From the NCBI GenBank assembly GCA_049520515.1, contig JBEKPS010000001.1:248001-312000 (forward strand): a stretch of DNA of 64,000 nucleotides, given 5' to 3'. Positions within the stretch are counted from its first letter, which is position 1. Every line of letters starts with the position of its first letter. The notes under the pieces were generated by a model. The model had not been told where the DNA came from. It worked only from the letters and a program-made list of their open reading frames with translations, and searched no databases. The position numbers were made by a program, and so were the translations under genes. Below, piece after piece: positions 17,009-24,600 of this stretch. This DNA comes from JAFAMS01 sp049520515. GTDB lineage: Bacteria; Vulcanimicrobiota; Vulcanimicrobiia; Vulcanimicrobiales; Vulcanimicrobiaceae.

Positions 17009-17877
17009 TAGCGCGATGTCCCTCGAATCGACACGCCCCAGCGCAGTTTTTGTTCGAGGCGCGAGAAGTAGCGCAGCTGTCCGTGGTGCGCGAAACGAAA
17101 CGGCTTCGGGGCGCGGCGAATGACGACATTATCGCGCGGCTTGAGATTCGCGACCATTTCGCCGTCGGCGACAAGGACCGCGTGGAGGCCCTCCGAGTTG
17201 ACGCAAATCTCGATCGTCATGTGCGTCGGAACGATCAGCGGACGCGCGAAGAGCGTGTGCGGCAAGAGTGCTGCGATCCCAAATGCATCGACGCTCGGTG
17301 AGATGATCGGCCCACCGGCCGAAAGGAAATACGCCGTCGAACCCGTCGGCGTCGCGACGACCACGCCGTCGGACGGAAGATCGGCTACATGCTCGCCGTC
17401 GAGCGCCAGACTGAACGTATCCATCCGTGAAGCGTCGCCCTTGTGCACGACGATGTCGTTCAGCGCAATGTGAGCCTTGCCGTCGGGCAGCTCCGCTTCC
17501 AGCGCAGCACGTTCCTCGATGACCAGATCCGATTTATCTTCGAGCACACGCTTGAGATCGGTGCGCATGTGACCATTGCCGTCGAGCTCCAGCTCCGTGA
17601 GGAAACCGAGGCGCCCCGTGTTGATGCCGAGCAGTGGAATATCGTGCGGATATGCGATCCGTGCCGCGCGCAAGAGCGTTCCATCGCCACCGATCGCGAC
17701 TAGGTAGTCGGCATCTTCGACCTTCGCGCCCTTGTCGGCGAGATGCAGCGTCGCGTCTTGACTCTCGCACAGCGCAACGCTATAGCCGGCATCGCGCGCT
17801 CCGCCCGTCGCCTCGGTTGCGACGCGCCGCGCGTTTTCTTGCATGAGATCGACATAGAACGCGACCGTGTGCGCCAT
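17008..17877 (-). CDS. nadK: NAD kinase
   Basis: 289 residues. Phosphorylates NAD to NADP. The catalytic GGDGT motif is in LVAIGGDGTLLRAARIA, followed by GINTGRLGFLTEL, ALNDIVVHK and the TPTGSTAYFLSAGGPIISPS block that closes the family signature. A preceding in-frame TTG at 17880 exists, but the ATG at 17877, which shares one base with the tlyA stop (TGATG), is the better start. Translationally coupled to tlyA and recN. Confidence 0.95.
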   Translation of the reverse strand: MAHTVAFYVDLMQENARRVATEATGGARDAGYSVALCESQDATLHLADKGAKVEDADYLVAIGGDGTLLRAARIAYPHDIPLLGINTGRLGFLTELELDGNGHMRTDLKRVLEDKSDLVIEERAALEAELPDGKAHIALNDIVVHKGDASRMDTFSLALDGEHVADLPSDGVVVATPTGSTAYFLSAGGPIISPSVDAFGIAALLPHTLFARPLIVPTHMTIEICVNSEGLHAVLVADGEMVANLKPRDNVVIRRAPKPFRFAHHGQLRYFSRLEQKLRWGVSIRGTSR

Positions 17878-18674
17878 CAACCGTGCGCCTCTTCGACGAG
17901 GCGCTCGATATCGCCGTCAGCGAGCATATTTTCTCCCCGCCGCAGCTCGAGCAAGAATTCGACGTTTCCGGCCGGACCACGCAGCGGCGAGACGATTGCA
18001 GCGACGACGCCCAGACCGAGTCCCGGCGCGGCATCGCGAAACTCGCGCAGGACGTCGCTATGTGTCTGCGGGTCGCGTACGACGCCGCCGCCACCGAGAC
18101 GCTCGCGTCCGGCTTCGAATTGCGGCTTGAGCAATGCGACAATCGTACCGCCCTCACGCAAGTACGAAATCGCGCGCCGCAAGATCGTCCTTAGCGAAAT
18201 GAACGACGCGTCGGCGACGATGAGGTCGAAGCCGTCCGGGAACGCATTGTCCGGAAGCGTGCGAAAATTTGTGCGCTCAACGACCGTCACGCGTGGATCG
18301 TCGCGCAGTTTCAAGTCGATCTGTCCGTAGCCGACGTCGACGGCGACGACGTTCGCAACGCCGCGCTGCAAAAGGCAGTCCGTAAAGCCACCTGTCGACG
18401 CGCCGATGTCGAGCGCATGCAAACCCGCGGGATCGATGTTGAACGCCTCCAACGCAGCTTCCAGTTTTTCGCCGCCGCGACTGACGTACGGGCGCGGGCG
18501 TTCGATCTCGACCACAGCGTCGATGGGAACAGTCGTTCCAGGTTTGGTGAGCGCACGTCCGTTCACGCGCACGCGTCCGGCCATGATTAAGCTCCGCGCG
18601 TGCGAACGCGTCACGCCGCTGCGCTCGGCGACTACCGTGTCCAGCCTAGTGGTTCTCGGCTGTGGCGGCACCAT
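17877..18674 (-). CDS. tlyA: TlyA-family rRNA (cytidine-2'-O)-methyltransferase / hemolysin-like protein
   Basis: About 265 residues. An N-terminal S4 RNA-binding domain (LDTVVAERSGVTRSHARSLIMAGRVRVNG) is followed by an FtsJ-like methyltransferase: PYVSRGGEKLEAAL, motif I ALDIGASTGGFTDCLLQRG, and DLIVADASFISL. In Mycobacterium TlyA methylates 16S and 23S rRNA and affects capreomycin sensitivity; 'hemolysin' is a historic name. The ATG at 18674 is inside the end of xseB (29-base overlap). A CTG right after the xseB stop is an alternative start, so the N-terminus is uncertain. Confidence 0.9.
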   Translation of the reverse strand: MVPPQPRTTRLDTVVAERSGVTRSHARSLIMAGRVRVNGRALTKPGTTVPIDAVVEIERPRPYVSRGGEKLEAALEAFNIDPAGLHALDIGASTGGFTDCLLQRGVANVVAVDVGYGQIDLKLRDDPRVTVVERTNFRTLPDNAFPDGFDLIVADASFISLRTILRRAISYLREGGTIVALLKPQFEAGRERLGGGGVVRDPQTHSDVLREFRDAAPGLGLGVVAAIVSPLRGPAGNVEFLLELRRGENMLADGDIERLVEEAHG

Positions 18675-18858
18675 TGCCGGCGGCGTCGATCTTGCTCTGC
18701 GCATCTTTCAGCAACGCCTCACAGCGTCGCGCAAGATCTTTGCCTTCTTTGAAGAGATCGACGGAACGATCCAGCGAGACGTCCTCGGTCTCAAGCTGTT
18801 TTACGATCGCGTCGAGCCGCGCGAGCGCGGTTTCGAACTCATCCGCTTTCTTTTCCAT
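18646..18858 (-). CDS. xseB: exodeoxyribonuclease VII small subunit
   Basis: 70 residues. Sequence FETALARLDAIVKQLETEDVSLDRSVDLFKEGKDLARRCE is diagnostic of XseB, a helical hairpin that binds XseA and controls its nuclease activity. The start overlaps the xseA end by 20 bases, so the subunits are made together. A short tail (GNGAATAENH) overlaps the tlyA start. Confidence 0.94.
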   Translation of the reverse strand: MEKKADEFETALARLDAIVKQLETEDVSLDRSVDLFKEGKDLARRCEALLKDAQSKIDAAGNGAATAENH

Positions 18859-20206
18859 CCGCTTCTTTCCGTTCGACGCGCGCGACCAGCGTTCCGCGAG
18901 CGACCTTCGCCTCTACCGTGGCGCCGTCGGGGATCGACGCCGCATCGCGGATCGTCTTCCCTTCATACCGTACGATTGCGTACCCACGTTGCAGAATCGC
19001 TTCCGGATCTTTGCCGTTGAGCTCCGTCGTCGCGACCTTAAGACGCTTCGCCAGCGCGTCCAGCCGCCGATCAGCCGCATGTTGCAGCCGAACAGCTACC
19101 ACGTCGAAGGCGCGCCGCCGCTCGGCGACCCGGCTCTTTGGATCGCAGCGCTCCAGGCGCCGCTCGAGCCCTTGAAGCCTTGAAGCATGGCGCCGCACGC
19201 CTTCATCAACGCGCATCGTCAACGCGCCGAGTGCGCGATCGACATGTTGCCGGCGGATGCCGACGATGCGGCCGGGATCGGTAATCGCGGAACGCCCGAT
19301 CGCGCGTTCTAAATGCGTTGCACTCGAGCCAATCTTTCCACGCGCCAAGCGTTCGATGCGGCTCGCGCGACCCGCAATCGAGCGCAGCAATTCATCGCGC
19401 GGCAATGGCGCGACGATGTGCGCGGCAGCCGAGGGCGTCTCGGCGCGTCGATCTGCAACAAGATCGGCGATCGTGAAATCCGTCTCGTGACCGATCCCCG
19501 TAATCACCGGCCGCGGCGCTCGCAATATTGCGCGCGCGACCTCTTCGGTGTTGAACGCGAACAGATCTTCGTACGATCCGCCGCCGCGCGCGACGACGAC
19601 ACAATCGACCTCGAGACGCGAGGCGCGATTGATCGCGCGCACGATCTCGGTCGCTGCCCCGATTCCTTGAACGGGCGTCTCGCAGAATGTGACCTCAATG
19701 TACGGTGCTCGAGCGCTCAATATCTTGAGAAAATCGGCAGCGCCGGCGGCACCCTTCGCGCTCACGAGCGCAAGCGAAAAGGGATACGTAACGATCGGCC
19801 GCTTACGCTCCGCGGCAAACGCGCCCTCGACCTCGAGCTTGCTCTTCAAATTTTCATACAGCTCGTGGAGACGCCCGACGCCTTCTTGTTCGACGCGATA
19901 CGCGATCAGCTGATACTTGCTGTTCTTTACGTACGCGCTGATCTCGCCGTACGCGATAACTTGCTGTCCGTTTTCGAGGCGCGGTAACTCGCGCGCCTGA
20001 TCGCTCCAGACGACGCAGCTCAAGAGCGCTTCCGCATCTTTGAGATCGAAATACACGTTACCATTCGGACGCGCGGAAACGTTCGATATCTCACCACGCA
20101 CGCCGATATTGCGCAACCATTTGTCGTTTCCGAGAACGTTGCGCAAATAGACGGACAAGCGCGAAACCGCAACGATGCGGGCGCTCGCGCTCTCTTTCTG
20201 CTGCAC
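18839..20206 (-). CDS. xseA: exodeoxyribonuclease VII large subunit
   Basis: 455 residues. Degrades single-stranded DNA into oligonucleotides. N-terminal OB fold (VSRLSVYLRNVLGNDKWLRNIGVRGEISN ... NGNVYFDLKDAEA), then the catalytic domain with GAAGAADFLKIL, CVVVARGGGSYEDLFAFN and PVITGIGHETDFTIADLVAD, and a long coiled-coil C-terminus. The start is a GTG at 20206 sharing one base with the PBP gene stop (TAGTG). A longer frame to 20425 would lie inside the PBP gene and adds only arginine-rich sequence. Confidence 0.94.
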   Translation of the reverse strand: MQQKESASARIVAVSRLSVYLRNVLGNDKWLRNIGVRGEISNVSARPNGNVYFDLKDAEALLSCVVWSDQARELPRLENGQQVIAYGEISAYVKNSKYQLIAYRVEQEGVGRLHELYENLKSKLEVEGAFAAERKRPIVTYPFSLALVSAKGAAGAADFLKILSARAPYIEVTFCETPVQGIGAATEIVRAINRASRLEVDCVVVARGGGSYEDLFAFNTEEVARAILRAPRPVITGIGHETDFTIADLVADRRAETPSAAAHIVAPLPRDELLRSIAGRASRIERLARGKIGSSATHLERAIGRSAITDPGRIVGIRRQHVDRALGALTMRVDEGVRRHASRLQGLERRLERCDPKSRVAERRRAFDVVAVRLQHAADRRLDALAKRLKVATTELNGKDPEAILQRGYAIVRYEGKTIRDAASIPDGATVEAKVARGTLVARVERKEADGKESG

Positions 20207-22350
20207 TACGGCGTGTTCGCGGGAGCCGGCGCGGCCGTGACTGTTTGGCCGTTGTTGACGTTCATGAAATGCTCGCCGTCGCCCACCATGCCCGGTGGAA
20301 CGGGGGTCGTCGTCTCGGCCGGAACGGCTTTGGGAGCCGCTTTGACCGGCGTCTCGTCGACCGACCCGCATGACTCGGGCGGACCCGTTCCCTGTAGGAA
20401 GTACTCGATGCGGCCACTGCCGCACAAACGAACCTTGCGTACTTCGCTCTTCGGCATCTCGAATTCATGATGCGGAACATCGGCGAGCGCCGCTTTCATG
20501 AAGCGCGCCCACACACGGGCCGGAATGTTGCCGCCGTACGACTCGTTCATGCGCGTGTAGTTGTCGTTGCCCAGCCACACTGCCGTGACGAGATCCGGTG
20601 TGTAGCCAACGAACCACGCATCGCGAAAATCGGTCGTCGTTCCGGTCTTGCCGGCCGCAGGACGCCCGATGATTGCGTTCGGATAGCCCGTACCCTCGGT
20701 AATCACACTGGTGAGCATTTGCGTCATCACGAATGCGGTCCCGGCGCTGACGACCTCGGTTTGCTGCGGGTATTGATTATCAAGAACCACCGAACCGAAA
20801 CTGTCTTTCACGAGCCGAATCGGTGAGGGATCGATGTGGATCCCGGCATTCGCAAGCGTCGCGTAGCCGGTTGCCTGTTCGAGCGGCGAGATACCTTCGC
20901 TCCCGAGAGCGAGCGACAGATTCGGCTCGAGTTTTTCCTTGATCCCCATGCGCTTCGCGTACTCTATGACTCGGTCGATGCCGAGACGCTCGGCAAGCTT
21001 CACGGCGACCACGTTGCGCGACTGCGCGAGCGCATAGCGCAACGTCATCGCGCCGTAGAAGCGATTGTCGTCGTCTTTCGGACTCCACATCGTCCCGTCG
21101 CCCATCGGATACGAGACCGGCGTATCCTCGACAATCTCGGTCGGCGGAATCCCGCTGTCGATGGCGGCCGTATAGACGTAGACTTTAAATGAAGAGCCCG
21201 GTTGACGGCGGGCCTGCCATGCGCGATTGAACTGATTGTCGAGCGTCCATCCGGTGCCGCCAACCATCGCGAGAATTTCGCCCGTCTGCGGACGAATCGC
21301 GACGAGCGCGGCTTGATGCGCGTTGATTCCCTCAACCGCTGCCTGCGCGACGCCCCAGTCGATAGCGCTCTGCGCGAGCTGCTGCATCTTCGGATCGAGC
21401 GTCGTATCGACGGTCAAGCCGCCTTCGAACGTCGCTTGCGTTCCGAATGTTTCATCCAGCCGATGCACGACGTACGTCGTGAAATACGGATACTTGTACG
21501 ATTGCAAGCCCTCCGCACGCTCGCCAGAAAGATTGATCGGATCGGTTTCGGCTGATTCAGCCTGTTCGGGCGTAATGAGGCCGTTGGCGAGCATCCGGTC
21601 GAGGACATGATGCTGGCGTTGCTTGGCAAGATCGAGGTTGACGTACGGTGAGTAATCGGACGGCGCCGGCACGATTCCGGCAAGCATCGCGGCTTGCGCC
21701 AGCGTGAGATTTCCGACATTGGTTCCAAAATACGTGTGAGCCGCGGCCTCGACGCCATACGCGCCCGAGCCCAAATAGATCAAATTGAGATAGCGCTCGA
21801 GGATCTCGTCCTTCGTGTAGTAGCGCTCGATCTCGATCGCAAGCAGCGCTTCTTGAATCTTACGCGAGATCGAGACTTCATTCGAGAGAAAGAGACCACG
21901 CGCGAGCTGCTGCGTGATCGTCGAGCCGCCTTGGATCGGCTGATGCCGCCAATCCGCGAGGCCGGCGCGCAGGATGCCTTCGAAATCAATCCCGTGATGC
22001 GTGTAGAAATGCGCGTCTTCGCTGGCGACGAACGCGTTACGCACCATAACCGGCACTTTATCGAGCGGCACCCAAATGCGGTTCTGCTTGTAAAGATCCG
22101 CAAGCACGGTGCCGTCGCGCGCAAAGACTTGCGTCGAGCGTTCAGGTTGGAAATCTGCCATGCGGTTGATGTCCGGCAGATGGGTCGAGTACGTCGCGAT
22201 GATACCCGCGGTGAGCCCGGCAACGATCAGCACGGCGAGCAGCGCGATGAAAGCAGCGGTCCGCAAGAAGCGATTGAATCCGCCGCCCCCTTTCTTTTTC
22301 GCAGCAGGCTTCTTGCGTGTAACGGTCGTGCGCCGCGCCGCCGTGCTCAC
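20206..22350 (-). CDS. class A penicillin-binding protein (PBP1A type)
   Basis: 714 residues. Bifunctional peptidoglycan glycosyltransferase/transpeptidase. A basic cytoplasmic tail, a membrane helix (about 31-52), then a GT51 domain whose catalytic Glu111 is in ASEDAHFYTHHG, with GGSTITQQLARGLFL and IYLGSGAYGVEAAA. The transpeptidase carries SxxK (S386-SF-K389 in QPGSSFKVY), SRN (QSRNVVAVKL) and KTG (AAGKTGTT). The C-terminal tail (about 640-714) is Pro/Thr-rich. The GTG start overlaps the nusB stop (GTGA). Its place between nusB and xseA is unusual and may mean coupling to growth-related genes. Confidence 0.94.
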   Translation of the reverse strand: MSTAARRTTVTRKKPAAKKKGGGGFNRFLRTAAFIALLAVLIVAGLTAGIIATYSTHLPDINRMADFQPERSTQVFARDGTVLADLYKQNRIWVPLDKVPVMVRNAFVASEDAHFYTHHGIDFEGILRAGLADWRHQPIQGGSTITQQLARGLFLSNEVSISRKIQEALLAIEIERYYTKDEILERYLNLIYLGSGAYGVEAAAHTYFGTNVGNLTLAQAAMLAGIVPAPSDYSPYVNLDLAKQRQHHVLDRMLANGLITPEQAESAETDPINLSGERAEGLQSYKYPYFTTYVVHRLDETFGTQATFEGGLTVDTTLDPKMQQLAQSAIDWGVAQAAVEGINAHQAALVAIRPQTGEILAMVGGTGWTLDNQFNRAWQARRQPGSSFKVYVYTAAIDSGIPPTEIVEDTPVSYPMGDGTMWSPKDDDNRFYGAMTLRYALAQSRNVVAVKLAERLGIDRVIEYAKRMGIKEKLEPNLSLALGSEGISPLEQATGYATLANAGIHIDPSPIRLVKDSFGSVVLDNQYPQQTEVVSAGTAFVMTQMLTSVITEGTGYPNAIIGRPAAGKTGTTTDFRDAWFVGYTPDLVTAVWLGNDNYTRMNESYGGNIPARVWARFMKAALADVPHHEFEMPKSEVRKVRLCGSGRIEYFLQGTGPPESCGSVDETPVKAAPKAVPAETTTPVPPGMVGDGEHFMNVNNGQTVTAAPAPANTP

Positions 22351-22748
22351 GCGCGCGCCCCTTGCTTCGAGACGTTGGAGAGTACGCCGTTGACAAAGCG
22401 CGGCGATTCATCCGTCGAAAACCTTTTCGCGAGCTCAACGGCTTCGTTGATAACGACGGCGGCCGGCGTCTCGCGATGGGCCAACTCGAACACGGCCATG
22501 CGCAGCAAGAGACGATCGATTGTCGGAAGACGATCGATTGTCCAGCCTTCGAGGAGCGGAGTGAGAACTGCATCGCTTTCGGCTGCATGGTCGAGCGTAC
22601 CGGTGACGAGGTCTTCGACGAAGCGACGCTGCTCGGAATCAGCCGTGCCGCACGTTTCGACAACCATGTCCTGCGCCGGGCGGTGCCCAACCTCGACACC
22701 GAAGAGCGATTGCAGCGCCAGCTCGCGGGCATGTTTGCGTGACGCCAT
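22347..22748 (-). CDS. nusB: transcription antitermination factor NusB
   Basis: 133 residues, one all-helical domain. RKHARELALQSLFGVEVG at the start, and LLRMAVFELAHRETPAAVVINEAVELAKRFSTDESPRFVNGVLSNV at the end, are family signatures. NusB binds boxA RNA with S10 and acts in rRNA antitermination together with NusA (10.7 kb). The ATG follows the accC stop directly (TAGATG). Confidence 0.96.
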   Translation of the reverse strand: MASRKHARELALQSLFGVEVGHRPAQDMVVETCGTADSEQRRFVEDLVTGTLDHAAESDAVLTPLLEGWTIDRLPTIDRLLLRMAVFELAHRETPAAVVINEAVELAKRFSTDESPRFVNGVLSNVSKQGARA

Positions 22749-24110
22749 CTATGCTTCCGTCAACACATGCTCGCGCAAGAACGCTTCGTCGAGGAAATCG
22801 ATCGGGACGCCGCCTTCTTGGAATCGCGCATCTTCGAGGATTCGACGGCATATCGCAGTCGTCGTCTTCACGCCCTCAATACGGGTTTCGGCGAGCGCGC
22901 GTTCCATACGTGCGAGCGCCGAGGCACGCGTTCGACCGACCGCCACAATCTTTGCCAAAAGTGAATCGTAGTATGGCGGAATCGCCAGACCCGCAAACAG
23001 ATGCGTGTCAACGCGAATGCCCGGCCCGCCGGGCAACTCGACCGCGGTGACGGTGCCCGCGTCCGGCGCGAAATCGCGCTCGGGATCTTCTGCGTTGATG
23101 CGGCACTCGATCGCGTGTCCGTGCGGCGACAGATCGGCCTGACCAAAACCGAGCGGCTCACCAAACGCGATGCGGATTTGCTCTTTGACGAGATCGACGC
23201 CGTAGATCAGCTCGGTCACCGGATGCTCGACCTGGATCCGCGTGTTCATCTCCATGAAATAGAACTGGTCGCCCGCGACCAAAAATTCCAGCGTCCCGGC
23301 ATTCGTGTAACCGCACGCTTGTCCGGCGCGCACAGCAACTTTGCAGAGCTCGTCACGGAGGTCAGCAGCCAAGCCGGGCGCAGGCGTTTCTTCGATCAAC
23401 TTTTGGTGCGATGGCTTTTGGATCGAGCAGTCGCGCTCGCCGAGATGCACGACCTCGCCGTGCGTATCGGCAAGAATTTGTACCTCGATGTGCCGCGGGC
23501 GCACGATCAGCTTTTCCATGTACAGCCGGCCATCTTGAAAGTTTGCTTCGGCTTCGCTTTGAGCGCTTGCGAACGCGTTGCCGATCTCGCCCTCGCTCGC
23601 GACTGCACGCATGCCGCGTCCGCCGCCGCCTGCAGTCGCTTTCAGAAGGACCGGATAACCGATCGATTTCGCAGCTTTCTTCGCATCGTCCAGGTTCGCA
23701 AGAATTCCGCTGCCGGGAATCGTCGGAACGCCGGCACTGTCCATTATTTGCTTTGCATTAGCTTTATCGCCCATCTGTTCAATGACGCGCGGCGAGGGGC
23801 CGATAAACGTAATACCGTGATCCGTGCAAATCTGCGCGAAGCGCGAATTTTCCGCGAGGAAGCCGTAGCCCGGATGCAACGCATCGGCGCCAGTTATCAG
23901 GGCGGTCGAGATAATATTCGGAATGTTCAGATACGAGCGCGCAGCCGGTCCGGGTCCGACGCAGAACGCTTCGTCTGCCAGGCGGACGTGCAGCGCCGAC
24001 CGATCGGCTTCACTGAAAATCGCGACCGTCGCAACGCCGAGCTCGCGGCAAGCGCGGATGATGCGTAGCGCAATCTCGCCGCGGTTGGCAACGAGTACTT
24101 TTCTAAACAC
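22749..24110 (-). CDS. accC: acetyl-CoA carboxylase, biotin carboxylase subunit
   Basis: 453 residues. Carboxylates biotin on the carrier protein using ATP and bicarbonate. RKVLVANRGEIALRIIRACRELG begins the pre-ATP-grasp domain; the ATP-grasp glycine loop KATAGGGGRGMRAV, biotin/bicarbonate site EMNTRIQVEHPVTE and the C-terminal domain GHAIECRINAEDP are complete. The start is a GTG at 24110 overlapping the end of the upstream AccB-like gene by 8 bases; the frame open to 24257 adds a non-homologous stretch. The enzyme looks fully active, unlike its operon partner. Confidence 0.95.
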   Translation of the reverse strand: MFRKVLVANRGEIALRIIRACRELGVATVAIFSEADRSALHVRLADEAFCVGPGPAARSYLNIPNIISTALITGADALHPGYGFLAENSRFAQICTDHGITFIGPSPRVIEQMGDKANAKQIMDSAGVPTIPGSGILANLDDAKKAAKSIGYPVLLKATAGGGGRGMRAVASEGEIGNAFASAQSEAEANFQDGRLYMEKLIVRPRHIEVQILADTHGEVVHLGERDCSIQKPSHQKLIEETPAPGLAADLRDELCKVAVRAGQACGYTNAGTLEFLVAGDQFYFMEMNTRIQVEHPVTELIYGVDLVKEQIRIAFGEPLGFGQADLSPHGHAIECRINAEDPERDFAPDAGTVTAVELPGGPGIRVDTHLFAGLAIPPYYDSLLAKIVAVGRTRASALARMERALAETRIEGVKTTTAICRRILEDARFQEGGVPIDFLDEAFLREHVLTEA

Positions 24111-24516
24111 GCGAGCGGTCGATTGCAAAAAGGGGCGCGCCGTAGTCCACAGCCTGTCCTTCTTCGACGTAGACGACCGCAACACGTCCGGCGCCGCGCG
24201 AGCGAATCGGATTTCGAATGCCGAGTGCCTCGATGAACGCGAGCTCCCGGTCCGCATCGACGACCGAGCCGGCGGCCACGGGGGGTCGCAAAAACCGCAC
24301 CCGTCCTACCACATCGGAGGTCAGGACGTCGTACTCAGGGCCGGGTCCGGCGGCTTCCTCAGTTGGGCTCACTGCCTGCTCGAGCGGCTGCACCAGACTC
24401 CGGGATAGCTCGATTTCAATTTCGCCGTCGGCGATGCTAATCGCCTCAAGCCCCTCACGAACCAGCGTCTCGGCGAGCGGCCGCACCCGCGATTCGATCA
24501 CGTCCTCGAAGTTCAC
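24103..24516 (-). CDS. AccB-like biotinyl-domain protein lacking the biotin-accepting lysine
   Basis: 137 residues, in the accB position directly before accC. The C-terminal half aligns with the BCCP domain throughout: VGRVRFL, then LAFIEALGIRNPI, then GRVAVVYVEEGQAVDYGAPLFAI. The biotinylation motif EAMKMMN is replaced by EALGIRN, so Gly99 sits where lysine should be; the DNA at this point is unambiguous (GAG GCA CTC GGC ATT CGA AAT). It cannot be biotinylated at this site. Plant BADC proteins have the same kind of loss and bind biotin carboxylase as regulators, so a regulatory or structural role is plausible. The GTG start has GGAAGG nine bases upstream. Confidence 0.85.
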   Translation of the reverse strand: MNFEDVIESRVRPLAETLVREGLEAISIADGEIEIELSRSLVQPLEQAVSPTEEAAGPGPEYDVLTSDVVGRVRFLRPPVAAGSVVDADRELAFIEALGIRNPIRSRGAGRVAVVYVEEGQAVDYGAPLFAIDRSRV

Positions 24517-24600
24517 GTCGGCTGCCCTTCCGCTCGGGGCGCAGGCCGCCCTACGAATGGAAGGGAACCTAGCTGGGCAACCGGTTGTTGTAGCAAACGA

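Noticed and set aside
21694..22971. A 425-codon plus-strand frame across PBP1A, nusB and accC
   Set aside because: It crosses three certain genes on the other strand and has no recognisable motif.
23001..24068. A 355-codon plus-strand frame inside accC
   Set aside because: Arg/Ala/Asp-rich mirror of a certain gene.
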